Assembly: GCA_963821925.1 (NCBI GenBank)
Contig: CAWGFO010000009.1
Coordinates: 186,001 to 250,000, forward strand
Direction: 5' to 3'
Source: JAOUEA01 sp963821925
GTDB lineage: Bacteria > Actinomycetota > UBA4738 > HRBIN12
DNA length: 64,000 nucleotides
Position numbers and translations under genes: made by a program. Shown in pieces: positions 28,193 to 36,194 of the stretch. The notes under the pieces are model-generated. The model saw only the letters and a program-made list of their open reading frames with translations, was not told the DNA's origin and ran no database searches. Position 1 is the first letter of the stretch. The number at the start of each line of letters is the position of its first letter.

Positions 28193-29173
28193 TCAACCGA
28201 CCCCGAACCCGGCGGACGTGTCGACCCGGTTCCGCAGCGGCTCGCCGCGCGCGAACCTCGCCGCGTTGTCGACGAAGATGCTCACGACCTCCGCCTCCCA
28301 CCCCTCGACGTCCCCGCACATGTGCGGGGAGAGCAGGACCTGGGGCATCGCCCACAACGGGCTGTCCTCCGGCAGCGGCTCCTCGACGAACACGTCCAGG
28401 CCCGCGCCGGCGATCACCGCCCGCTCGAGCGCGTCGACCAGGGCTGGCTCGTCGACCGTGGCACCACGCCCCACGTTGTAGAAGCGGGCCGTCGGCCGCA
28501 TCGCCGCGAACGCGCCCGCGTCGAAGAGCCCGCGGGTCGCGGTCGTCAGCGGGAGGGCATCGAGCACGTGATCCGCGCGGCCGAGCGCGGCGCGGAACGC
28601 CTCGGCGTCGTCGCTCGCGACGACCCGGCCGAAGAGCTCGTCATGGCGCGACGCGCGACCAGCCGCCTCCACCTCCATGCCGAGCCCCCGTGCGCGCACG
28701 GCCGTCGCGCGTCCGATCGGGCCGGGACCGACCACCAGGAGCCGGGAACCCGCGAGACGCTCGCGCGTCGTGCTGTCCCAGACGCCCAGCGTCTGCCGGT
28801 CGCGCTGATCGAGGATCCGCCCCGCGAACGCGAGCATCGCGCCGACCACCCACTCGGCGATCGCGTCCTCGAAGACGCCGCGCGCGTTCGTGACCTCGAC
28901 CTCGCTCGCGACGAGCTGGGGGAACATGAGCGCGTCGACGCCGTCGGACGCCGATTGCACCCAGCGGAGGCGGTCCGCATGCGGCCACGCGTCGCGGAGC
29001 CACGCGCCCTCCGCGCGCCAGAAGAACAACGCATCGGCGCCGCCGAGCGCGTCGGCAAGCGCCGCGCCGTCACGCGCGTAGCGCAGCTCCACGTCGGCCG
29101 CCGCGACATCGATGCCGGGCGGCGGATCCTCGGGGCCGGTCCCGAGCACGACCACCACCGGAGGGTCGTTCAC
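28193..29173 (-). CDS. D-isomer-specific 2-hydroxyacid dehydrogenase family protein
   Basis: NAD(P)-dependent reductase/dehydrogenase for a 2-keto/2-hydroxy acid, 326 aa. The NAD-binding GPGPIG motif lies in LLVVGPGPIGRATAVRARG (about residue 150). The catalytic triad is visible as Arg in NVGRGATVDEPALV, Glu in DVFVEEPLPED and His in LLSPHMCGD. An N-terminal substrate domain with WVQSASDGVD is typical. The GTG at 29173 overlaps the DUF2203 stop by 4 nt. The substrate is not evident; relatives reduce glyoxylate, phosphoglycerate or similar acids. Confidence 0.87.
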   Translation of the reverse strand: MNDPPVVVVLGTGPEDPPPGIDVAAADVELRYARDGAALADALGGADALFFWRAEGAWLRDAWPHADRLRWVQSASDGVDALMFPQLVASEVEVTNARGVFEDAIAEWVVGAMLAFAGRILDQRDRQTLGVWDSTTRERLAGSRLLVVGPGPIGRATAVRARGLGMEVEAAGRASRHDELFGRVVASDDAEAFRAALGRADHVLDALPLTTATRGLFDAGAFAAMRPTARFYNVGRGATVDEPALVDALERAVIAGAGLDVFVEEPLPEDSPLWAMPQVLLSPHMCGDVEGWEAEVVSIFVDNAARFARGEPLRNRVDTSAGFGVG

Positions 29174-29538
29174 AGCGGCTTGCGTCCCCCGTACCCGCCG
29201 TGCACCTCGTGGTAGTAGCCGATGTCGCCCTCCCCCAGCTTCCAGCAGAGGAACACGGTGCGCCCCTCCAGCTCGTGCGGGAAGTCGACCAGCCCCGTCT
29301 CGGGATCGCGCAGGAGGATCCCGTGCTCGGCCAGCCACCGGACCTCCGCCTCGAGCGCCTGCTGCGCCCTGAACCAGCCGCTGCCCTCGACCCCGCCACC
29401 GTCGACCCCGACCGCCTCGGTGATGCGCTCGCTGGATGCGATCAGGGCGTGGCGCGCCTCGCGCAGACGCGGGAGCCGCTCGCGCAGCTCCGCGAGCTCG
29501 GCGTTCGCCTCGGCGGGCGAGAAGGTGCGTTCGCTCAC
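29170..29538 (-). CDS. DUF2203 family protein
   Basis: A 122-aa soluble protein with an N-terminal coiled-coil-like region (TFSPAEANAELAELRERLPR...) and the conserved DUF2203 end: DPETGLVDFPHELEGRTVFLCWKL-like block (two short parts, LVDFP and VFLCWKLGE), then YYHEVHGGYGGRKPL. The family has no established function. The GTG at 29538 and the stop both overlap neighbouring genes by 4 nt, so it is translated together with the HAD hydrolase upstream and the dehydrogenase downstream. Confidence 0.88.
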   Translation of the reverse strand: MSERTFSPAEANAELAELRERLPRLREARHALIASSERITEAVGVDGGGVEGSGWFRAQQALEAEVRWLAEHGILLRDPETGLVDFPHELEGRTVFLCWKLGEGDIGYYHEVHGGYGGRKPL

Positions 29539-30233
29539 AGTCCGAGCACCGCCGGGAGGTCGGCGAGGTCCGTGATGCGGGTCCCGTCGTGCCCCTCGTG
29601 CCGCCCGCGTCGATCGATCAGCACCGTGAACATGCCGAGCGCGGCCGGCGGGTCGACGTCGAACTCGGGGTTGTCGCCGACGTAGACGGAGTCCGCGGCG
29701 GCGACCCCCGCCCGCGCCATCGCCAGCTCGTAGATCCGCGGGTCGGGCTTCTCCATGCCCTCGAGGCCGCTGATCACACGGACGGGGAACGCGTCACGCA
29801 CGTCCAGCGCGCCGAGCAGGTCCTCGAGCCATGCCTCGAAGTTCGACACGATCCCGAGGCGCATGCCGGCGGCGGCCAGATCGCGCAGCACGCCAGGGAC
29901 GTCGTCGAACAGGGCGTAGTTCCGAAGGTCGGTGAACTCGCGGTAGAGGGTGTCGCGGAGCCCGTCGGCCGAGGGCAGCTCCAGCGCGTCCAGCATCCGT
30001 TCGTACACGTCGAGCCAGAAGATCCGCGACCGCTCGGGACTCGTGGTCCACAGCTCCCGATCGCGGGCGGCCTCACTGAAGCGGTCCATCACGACGGCCG
30101 AGGCGGCGATCACGTCCTCGGGGGCGCGCGCGTGTCCCTCGCGCGTCACGATCGAGGCGAACAGCTCAGGGAAGGTCGGCGCGGGATGGACGAGGGTCTC
30201 GCCGGCGTCGAAGAACACCGCTCGGTAGGTCAC
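29535..30233 (-). CDS. HAD-superfamily hydrolase
   Basis: Haloacid dehalogenase-like phosphatase, 232 aa, cytosolic. Motif I is FFDAGETL (nucleophile Asp; the usual second Asp is Gly, as in REG-2-like members), then a helical cap. Motif II is in GIVSNFEAW, Lys in MEKPDPRIYELA and motif IV in SVYVGDNPEFDVDP. The substrate is unknown. The GTG at 30233 has no ribosome site but TATCAT six nt upstream, a leaderless arrangement. It heads a run HAD, DUF2203, dehydrogenase, ABC ATPase, ABC-2 permease with 4-nt or near-zero spacing throughout. Confidence 0.87.
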   Translation of the reverse strand: MTYRAVFFDAGETLVHPAPTFPELFASIVTREGHARAPEDVIAASAVVMDRFSEAARDRELWTTSPERSRIFWLDVYERMLDALELPSADGLRDTLYREFTDLRNYALFDDVPGVLRDLAAAGMRLGIVSNFEAWLEDLLGALDVRDAFPVRVISGLEGMEKPDPRIYELAMARAGVAAADSVYVGDNPEFDVDPPAALGMFTVLIDRRGRHEGHDGTRITDLADLPAVLGL

Positions 30234-30265
30234 GCCGGGATGATAGCCGCGCACCCGACGAGGGC

Positions 30266-30859
30266 TCAGCCTGCCGCGCCCGTCAGATCGGACCACAGTC
30301 GGTCGACCTGCCCCTCGAGCTCCTCGAGCGTGCCCTCGTTGTCGAGGACCACGTCGGCGACCTCGGCCTTCTCGGCGAGCGGCATCTGCGCCGCCAGGCG
30401 CGCGCGGGCGTCGGCCTCGTCCATGCCGCGCGCCACGAGCCGTCCGATCTGCGTCTCGGGCTCGGCGGACACCACGATCACGAGCTCCACGTCGCGGTGG
30501 CGTCCGGTCTCGATCAGGAGCGGCGAGTCGAGCACGACGACGTCGTCGGTGTCGGCATGCGCGGCCACGATCTCCCCGACCCGCCGCACGACCTCGGGGT
30601 GCACGATCGCCTCGAGCTCGGCTCGCCGATCGGGGTCGGCGAACACGATCGCCGCGAGCGCTGCCCGGTCGAGCCGGCCCTCGGTGACGACCCCGGCCCC
30701 GAACGCCGCCCGCACCGCATCGAAGCCCGGGGTGCCGGGCTCGACGACCTCGCGCGCGAGCGTGTCGCTATCGATCACGACGGCGCCACGGGCCCGCAGC
30801 ATCGCGGCGACCGTGGACTTGCCCGAGCCGATGCCGCCGGTGAGTCCGACGAACCGCAT
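30266..30859 (-). CDS. coaE: Dephospho-CoA kinase
   Basis: Last step of coenzyme A synthesis: phosphorylates the 3'-OH of dephospho-CoA with ATP. The 197-aa protein starts MRFVGLTGGIGSGKSTVAAM (P-loop), followed by DSDTLAREVVEPGTPGF (substrate site), HPEVVRRV and VLDSPLLIETG (CoA domain), and a lid with GRLVARGMDEADARARLAAQ. It lies 49 nt after rpsA across a GC-rich hairpin. This rpsA-coaE order is common in Actinobacteria. The ATG at 30859 has no clear ribosome site. Confidence 0.95.
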   Translation of the reverse strand: MRFVGLTGGIGSGKSTVAAMLRARGAVVIDSDTLAREVVEPGTPGFDAVRAAFGAGVVTEGRLDRAALAAIVFADPDRRAELEAIVHPEVVRRVGEIVAAHADTDDVVVLDSPLLIETGRHRDVELVIVVSAEPETQIGRLVARGMDEADARARLAAQMPLAEKAEVADVVLDNEGTLEELEGQVDRLWSDLTGAAG

Positions 30860-30873
30860 GGGAAGAGGAACGG

Positions 30874-30899
30874 CGGCCGGGCCCCGTGGGGCCCGACCG
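30874..30899 (-). terminator. Hairpin between rpsA and coaE
   Basis: A 7-bp GC stem (30878-30884 with 30889-30895, loop CGTG) extended by three more pairs after a mismatch. On the minus strand it is followed by TTCCTCTTCCC, only a weak T tract. It probably lowers read-through from the highly expressed rpsA into coaE. Confidence 0.45.
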
Positions 30900-30908
30900 G
30901 TCTCGCTC

Positions 30909-32639
30909 CTAGTCGGTGCGGCCCTCGCGCCGCTTCAGGTCCTCGAGGATCGCCTCGAGGGAGACCTCCTCGTCGGCTGCGTCGTCGGCCACCTCGGCGG
31001 CCGCTTCGGCGACGTCGGCGTCGGCCTCAGCCGTCTCGAGGTCGCCGGCCTCCTCGGCCACGATGGCCTCCTCGATCGCCTCCTCCGCGACGGTCTCCGC
31101 CACGGCCTCGGTCACGAGGTCCTCGGCGATCGCTTCCTCGACCGCTTCCTCGGCCACGGCGATCGCCTCGGCCTCGGTGACGGGCGCGGCCTCGGGCTCC
31201 GCCGCTGGCTCGGCGACGGCCTCGACCGGCTCCGCCTCGGCCACGGGGGCCTCGACCGCCGGCGCCGGTGCGGTCGCCGCTTCGGCCTCCGCCTCGGCGA
31301 CGGCCGCCAGGATGTCGTCGGGGATCTGGATCGTCGCGACCATCTCCGGGACCGGCTCGCGCCGCGCCTCGGGCTCGGCCTTGATCTCGGGCTCACGCTT
31401 GGGCGGCGCCGAGACCTGGCGCATCGACAGGCTCACGCGGCGACGCGACACGTCGACGTCGATCACCTTGACCTGGACCTCGTCGCCGACCGAGAGCACC
31501 GACTCGGGCGAGTCGACGTGCTCGTGGCTGATCTCGGAGATGTGCACGAGGCCCTCGATGCCGGGCGCGACGCGGATGAAGGCGCCGAACGGCACGAGCT
31601 TCGTGACCTGGCCGTTGATGATCGAGCCGGCCGTCGAGGTCCGCTCGAACTCCTTCCAGGGATCCTCCTGGGTGGCCTTGAGCGAGAGCGACACACGCTC
31701 GCGCTCGAGGTCGACGTCGAGCACCTCGACCTCGACCTCCTGGCCCACCGCCACGACCTCGCCGGGGTGGTCGACGTGCTTCCAGGACAGCTCGGAGACG
31801 TGCACGAGGCCGTCCACGCCTCCCAGGTCCACGAACGCCCCGAAGTTCACGATCGAGCTGACCGTGCCCTTGCGACGCTCGCCCTTCTGGAGCGACTGGA
31901 GGAACGACTTGCGGCCCTCGCTCTGCGACTCCTCGAGGAAGGCGCGTCGGCTCAGCACGACGTTGTTCCGGTTGCGGTCGAGCTCGATGATCTTCGCCTC
32001 GAGCTCGGTGCCGACGAACGGGTGCAGGTCGCGGACGCGGCGCAGGTCCACGAGGGACGCGGGCAGGAAGCCCCGCAGGCCGATGTCCAGGATCAGGCCG
32101 CCCTTGACGACCTCGATCACCGGGCCCTTGATCGTCTCGCCGGAGGTCATGACCTCCTCGATCCGGCCCCAGGCGCGCTCGTACTGCGCCCGCTTCTTGG
32201 ACAGGATCAGCCGGCCCTCCTTGTCCTCCTTCTGCAGGACGAGGGCCTCGATCTTGTCGCCCACCTTGACGACCTCGTTCGGGTCGACGTCGTGGCGGAT
32301 CGAGAGCTCCTTGGACGGGATCACGCCCTCGGACTTGTAGCCGATGTCGAGCAGGACCTCGTCACGGTCGATCTTCACGACCTCGCCGTCGACGATGTCG
32401 CCGTCGTTGAAGTCCTTGAACGAGGCCTCCATCGCCGCGATCAGTTCCTCGGGCGTCAGGTCGCGCTCGGGGGCGGCCGGCGCCGCTTCGGCCGGAGTCG
32501 CCTCGGCGGGGGCTGCCTCCTCGGCGGCGGGGGCCTCGGCGGTTCCAGTCACCTCGGCGGGGGTTGCGGCCTCGACGACCTCGGTCGTCTCGGTGTCGGC
32601 GGGCGCGTCGGCGCCCGCGGTGGTCTCCACATCACTCAT
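30909..32639 (-). CDS. rpsA: 30S ribosomal protein S1
   Basis: RNA-binding ribosomal protein for mRNA recruitment; 576 aa. An acidic Ala/Glu/Pro-rich N-terminal extension (about residues 1-75) precedes four S1/OB domains: FNDGDIVDGEVVKIDRDEVL near 78, a divergent second near 165, GERRKGTVSSIVNFGAFVDL near 250, and INGQVTKLVPFGAFIRVAPG near 335. A ~165-residue tail follows, made largely of Ala, Glu, Val and Asp (repeats such as EEAIEEAIAEDL), longer and more acidic than usual. The ATG at 32639 has GAGGAG about 9 nt upstream. A strong promoter TTGACG-N18-TACCAT gives an 80-nt leader, with room for the autoregulation known for S1. Confidence 0.93.
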   Translation of the reverse strand: MSDVETTAGADAPADTETTEVVEAATPAEVTGTAEAPAAEEAAPAEATPAEAAPAAPERDLTPEELIAAMEASFKDFNDGDIVDGEVVKIDRDEVLLDIGYKSEGVIPSKELSIRHDVDPNEVVKVGDKIEALVLQKEDKEGRLILSKKRAQYERAWGRIEEVMTSGETIKGPVIEVVKGGLILDIGLRGFLPASLVDLRRVRDLHPFVGTELEAKIIELDRNRNNVVLSRRAFLEESQSEGRKSFLQSLQKGERRKGTVSSIVNFGAFVDLGGVDGLVHVSELSWKHVDHPGEVVAVGQEVEVEVLDVDLERERVSLSLKATQEDPWKEFERTSTAGSIINGQVTKLVPFGAFIRVAPGIEGLVHISEISHEHVDSPESVLSVGDEVQVKVIDVDVSRRRVSLSMRQVSAPPKREPEIKAEPEARREPVPEMVATIQIPDDILAAVAEAEAEAATAPAPAVEAPVAEAEPVEAVAEPAAEPEAAPVTEAEAIAVAEEAVEEAIAEDLVTEAVAETVAEEAIEEAIVAEEAGDLETAEADADVAEAAAEVADDAADEEVSLEAILEDLKRREGRTD

Positions 32640-32727
32640 GGCGGTGGTTCTCCTCACTGGCGCGCGGGGCTCACCGACTCGCGGCTTGGGATTTGCGAGC
32701 GGCGCAGGAGACCCGCGGCCAGGAGGA

Positions 32728-32757
32728 ATGGTAGGTGACCGACGGAAACGCCGTCAA
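32728..32757 (-). promoter_or_regulatory. rpsA promoter
   Basis: Minus strand TTGACG (32757-32752), 18-nt spacer, TACCAT (32733-32728). The -35 box overlaps the last codon and stop of the upstream membrane-protein gene. The transcript would start near 32721 and have a leader of about 80 nt. Confidence 0.6.
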
Positions 32758-33299
32758 CGCGCGAGCACCCGGTCGATCAGGTGATACGCGCCGACCGTGA
32801 GGCCCGCGAACGCCGGGAGGAGGAACCACCCCCGCACCCGGTCGCGCCACACGTGCAGCAGGACGCCGGGCAGCGCGAGTCCGATCACGGCCATGGGGCC
32901 GACGACGAACCTCGCGTCCGGCACGGATCCCGCGAGGTAGAGGCCCTCCCCCACCACCGCACCCCCTAGCAGCGCGGCGGCGATGATGCGCGGCCACCCC
33001 GTGCCGTGACGCCAGGTCTCCCCTGCCGCGCCGAAGACCGGCCCACCCACCGCGGCGGTCGCGACCCAGATCCCGACCGACGTGGCGCTCACCCCGGCCG
33101 AGACGAACCACGACGCCGCGGCGTAGTAGCCGATCACCGCGCCCGCGAGCGTCAGGAACCCACCCAGCGCCGCCCGGCGCGTCGAGTCGAGCAGGCTCCC
33201 GACCACGAAGGCCGCACACAGCCACACGGCACCGGAGTTGCCCAGCCGGCCCCAGACACCGCCGAGCGCCTGGCCACCGAGGCTGAGTGCGCCGACCAC
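32754..33299 (-). CDS. Integral membrane protein, DUF6518-like
   Basis: A 181-aa membrane protein with about five hydrophobic segments (for example AVWLCAAFVVGSLL, GFLTLAGAVIGYYAA, ATAAVGGPVFGAAGE, FVVGPMAVIGLALPGVLL, FLLPAFAGLTVGAYHL). It resembles the DUF6518 family of actinobacterial membrane proteins; no function is known. The GTG at 33299 is the first standard start. The frame stays open further upstream with protein-like sequence to the polA stop codon, so a longer form with a rare start codon is possible. It lies between polA and rpsA. Confidence 0.6.
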   Translation of the reverse strand: MVGALSLGGQALGGVWGRLGNSGAVWLCAAFVVGSLLDSTRRAALGGFLTLAGAVIGYYAAASWFVSAGVSATSVGIWVATAAVGGPVFGAAGETWRHGTGWPRIIAAALLGGAVVGEGLYLAGSVPDARFVVGPMAVIGLALPGVLLHVWRDRVRGWFLLPAFAGLTVGAYHLIDRVLAR

Positions 33300-33372
33300 G
33301 ACCCCGGCTGCCGCGGCGGCTGCCGGCTGCAGCAGCGATCGGACGACGCCGTCGGTCGCGTCGGTGCGCAGT

Positions 33373-36030
33373 TCAGTGGCCTTCGGGCGCGGCGTCGGAC
33401 CAGTTCGAGCCCCAGCCCACGTCGGCCTGGAGCGGGACCTCGAGCTCCACGGCGTGCTCCATCCGCTCCTTCACGAGCGCGGCGGCGGCCTCCACCGTGG
33501 CGGCCGGCACCTCGAAGACCAGCTCGTCGTGCACGGTCAGCAGCATCCGACAGCCGAGCTCGGGGGCGGCCCGGAGCGCCGCATCGACCGCGATCATCGC
33601 GACCTTGAAGACGTCGCTCGCGCTCCCCTGGATCGGCGCGTTCAGGGCCTGGCGACGGCCGAGGTCCCGCACACGGGGATTGGCGGCCTGCAGCTCCGGG
33701 ATGTAGCGGCGTCGCCCCAGGATCGTCTCGGTGAAGCCCTCGACGGTGGCGTGGCCGACCTGGCGATCGAGGTACTCGCGGATCCCCGGGAACGACGCGA
33801 AGTACGCGTCCATGATCTCCTGCGCCTCGTCGGGCGCGATGTCGAGCCGCTGCGCGAGTCCCCAGGCGTTCATCCCGTACGCGAGGCCGTAGTTCACCAT
33901 CTTGGCCCGGGACCGCGAGCCGGGATCCACCGCGTCGAGCGGGAGGTCGAACACGCGGGCGGCCGTGGCCGTGTGGATGTCCTCGCCGCTCGCGAACGCG
34001 GCCCTGAGCCCCTCGTCGCCCGAGAGGTGCGCCAGGATCCGCAGCTCGATCTGCGAGTAGTCGAGGACGAGCAGCACCTGGTCGGTCCCGCCCGGGACGA
34101 AGGCCCGGCGGATCTGGCGCCCGAGCTCGGTGCGGATCGGGACGTTCTGCAGGTTCGGGTTCGTCGACGAGAGCCGCCCCGTCGCCGCCGAGGTCTGCTG
34201 GAAGGTCGTGTGGACGCGGCCGTCACGTGGATCGACGAGCCGCGGGAGCGCCTCGAGGTAGGTCGAGTTCAGCTTGTCGAGCTCGCGCCAGCTGAGCAGG
34301 GCGTCGACGATCGGATGGGCGTCGCGCAGCTTCTCGAGCACGCTGGCGTCGGTCGACAGCTCGCCCTTGGGCGTCTTCTTACCCGGCTGCAGGCCGAGCT
34401 GGTCGTACAGGATCTTCCGAAGCTGGGGCGGCGAGTTCAGGTTGAACTCCTCGCCGGCTTGCGCATAGATCTCGGCCTTCAGCGTGGCCATGCGGTCGCG
34501 GACCGACTCGCCCATCTCCTCGAGGTACGGGACGTCGAGCGCGATCCCGCGGGCCTCCATCCGGGCGAGCACGGAGGCGAGCGGGAGCTCGACGTCCTCG
34601 AGGAGCCCGCGGAGCCCCTGGGCGTCGATCTGCTCCTCCATCACGGGGGCGAGCAGCGCGACGGCGGCCGCCTCGGCGGCGGTGGCGCGCCAGGGCGCCT
34701 CCCCGAACAGCTGCCCCTCGGCCTCGTCCTCGACCGCACCCAGCACGTCGGTGCCCAGGTGCGCCTCGCAGAGGCGCCGGAGCGGGTAGTCGGCCGCTGC
34801 GGGATCGAGCAGGTAGCCGGCGAGCGCCGTGTCGAACGTCACGCCCGCCACGTCGACCCCTTCCGCCGAAGCGGCCCGCTCGAGTGCCTTCGCGTCGTGG
34901 GCCCACTTCGGCGCGGTCGCGTCGGTCAGGAACCCGGCGACGGGCTCGATCGAGGGCAGCGGGGCGAAGGCGGCCTGCGCCCCGCCCGCCGAGATCGCGA
35001 TCCCACGCGCGCGGTCCTCCTCGACGTACAGTCGGACGCCCTGCGGCGCGCCGGACGCGAGGACCGCCGGGAGCTCGTCGGCGGCGATCTCCCGCAGGTC
35101 GAGCTCGGCCACGTCGATCTTGGGCTTAGCCGCGTGGCCGACGTCCTGCAGGCGGTCGAAGAGGCTCCGGAACTCGAGCGAGGTGAACAGCCGGCGGACG
35201 TCGTCGACGTCCCACTCGCCCATCACGCAGTCGTCGGGCGCCACCGGGAGCTCGACGTCGATCACGATCCGGGCGAGCTCCTTGTTCAGGGCGAGCCGGT
35301 CCACCGACGCGACGAGGTTCTCCTTGAGCTTGCCCTTCAGCTCGTCGACGCGGGTCACGAGCTCCTCGACCGTGCCGAACTCGTTCACCAGCTTGGCGGC
35401 CGTCTTGTCCCCGACGCCGGGCACGCCCGGGATGTTGTCGCTGGCGTCCCCCTTCAGGGCCACGAAGTCGAGGTACTGGCCGGGCGTGATCCCGAACCGC
35501 TCGGTCACGGCGGCCTCGTCGTAGCGGACGATGTCGCTGATCCCCTTGCGGTTGAACATCACGGTGATCCCGGGCCGCACGAGCTGGAAGAAGTCCCGGT
35601 CGGCCGTGACGATCGTGGCGTCGATCCCCTGTGCCGCCGCGGCCACGGCGAGGGTCCCGATCGCGTCGTCGGCCTCGTGGCCGTCGGCGATCCGGAGCAC
35701 CGGGATCTGCAGGGACTCGAGCACCTCCTCGATCAGGCCGAGCTGCGGCTTGAAGTCGCCCGGCGTCTCGGGCCGGCCCGCCTTGTAGTCGGCGTCCTTC
35801 TCGAGCCGCACCGTCGGCGCGCCCGAGTCGAACGCCACGGCGATCAGGTCGGGGTGCTCCTCGGCGAGCAGCTTGATCACCATCGAGGTGAAGCCGTAGA
35901 CCGCGTTCGTGACCGTGCCCGAGCTGGTGGCGAGGGTCGGCGGCAGGGCGAAGAACGCCCGGTATGCGAGGGAGTGCCCGTCGAGCAGGAAGAGGCGGCG
36001 TGGGGCCTCGGGGGACGTCGGAGGGGTCAC
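33373..36030 (-). CDS. polA: DNA polymerase I
   Basis: Repair and Okazaki-processing polymerase, 885 aa. The N-terminal 5' nuclease (LFLLDGHSLAYRAFFALPPT; GDASDNIPGVPGVGDKTA) is followed by a degenerate 3'-5' exonuclease domain in which the metal-binding Asp-x-Glu is not seen. The family-A polymerase domain follows, with RLSSTNPNLQNVPIRTELG, catalytic DYSQIELRILAHLSGDE, O-helix RSRAKMVNYGLAYGMNAWGL and HDELVFEVP. Proofreading is thus probably absent, as in other actinobacterial Pol I. The GTG at 36030 has no ribosome site but has TACGAT seven nt upstream, so it is likely leaderless. It is divergent from the FTR1 gene. Confidence 0.96.
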   Translation of the reverse strand: MTPPTSPEAPRRLFLLDGHSLAYRAFFALPPTLATSSGTVTNAVYGFTSMVIKLLAEEHPDLIAVAFDSGAPTVRLEKDADYKAGRPETPGDFKPQLGLIEEVLESLQIPVLRIADGHEADDAIGTLAVAAAAQGIDATIVTADRDFFQLVRPGITVMFNRKGISDIVRYDEAAVTERFGITPGQYLDFVALKGDASDNIPGVPGVGDKTAAKLVNEFGTVEELVTRVDELKGKLKENLVASVDRLALNKELARIVIDVELPVAPDDCVMGEWDVDDVRRLFTSLEFRSLFDRLQDVGHAAKPKIDVAELDLREIAADELPAVLASGAPQGVRLYVEEDRARGIAISAGGAQAAFAPLPSIEPVAGFLTDATAPKWAHDAKALERAASAEGVDVAGVTFDTALAGYLLDPAAADYPLRRLCEAHLGTDVLGAVEDEAEGQLFGEAPWRATAAEAAAVALLAPVMEEQIDAQGLRGLLEDVELPLASVLARMEARGIALDVPYLEEMGESVRDRMATLKAEIYAQAGEEFNLNSPPQLRKILYDQLGLQPGKKTPKGELSTDASVLEKLRDAHPIVDALLSWRELDKLNSTYLEALPRLVDPRDGRVHTTFQQTSAATGRLSSTNPNLQNVPIRTELGRQIRRAFVPGGTDQVLLVLDYSQIELRILAHLSGDEGLRAAFASGEDIHTATAARVFDLPLDAVDPGSRSRAKMVNYGLAYGMNAWGLAQRLDIAPDEAQEIMDAYFASFPGIREYLDRQVGHATVEGFTETILGRRRYIPELQAANPRVRDLGRRQALNAPIQGSASDVFKVAMIAVDAALRAAPELGCRMLLTVHDELVFEVPAATVEAAAALVKERMEHAVELEVPLQADVGWGSNWSDAAPEGH

Positions 36031-36037
36031 GATCCGT

Positions 36038-36043
36038 ATCGTA
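36038..36043 (-). promoter_or_regulatory. Leaderless -10 element of polA
   Basis: TACGAT on the minus strand, 7 nt before the GTG start codon. A CGTCAC core stands eight nt plus two upstream, at the position of TGTCGG in the uvrA/uvrB promoters, but matches only four of six bases. Confidence 0.45.
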
Positions 36044-36107
36044 GCCGCCGCCCGTGACGGCGGTCCGCGGGCTCCTCCGTGCGACCATCATTCGTACCCG
36101 AACGAGC

Positions 36108-36137
36108 TTGACGTGAATCCTACCTCGTGGGTAGGGT
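36108..36137 (+). promoter_or_regulatory. Promoter of the FTR1 iron permease gene with overlapping dyad
   Basis: TTGACG (36108-36113), 18-nt spacer, TAGGGT (36132-36137). A dyad CCTACC (36119-36124) / GGTAGG (36130-36135), 5-nt centre, covers the spacer and most of the -10 box, the classic position of a repressor operator. The regulator is unknown; an iron-sensing repressor is a guess from the downstream gene. Confidence 0.5.
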
Positions 36138-36156
36138 TTCCCGAGTCCGACGGTTC

Positions 36157-36180
36157 GATGTTCGGCGGCGTCCGAACATC
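36157..36180 (+). promoter_or_regulatory. Hairpin abutting the ribosome site of the FTR1 gene
   Basis: A perfect 9-bp inverted repeat, GATGTTCGG / CCGAACATC, with 6-nt loop CGGCGT. It ends one nt before the Shine-Dalgarno sequence AGGAGGG (36182-36188). As RNA it would hold the ribosome site at its base; as DNA it is a good palindromic operator. Confidence 0.5.
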
Positions 36181-36194
36181 CAGGAGGGTGAACG

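Noticed and set aside
31000..31300. Tandem repeat element in the GAGGCC/TCGGC-rich stretch of rpsA
   Set aside because: It is the Ala/Glu-rich coding tail of ribosomal protein S1 with biased codons, not a separate DNA repeat array.
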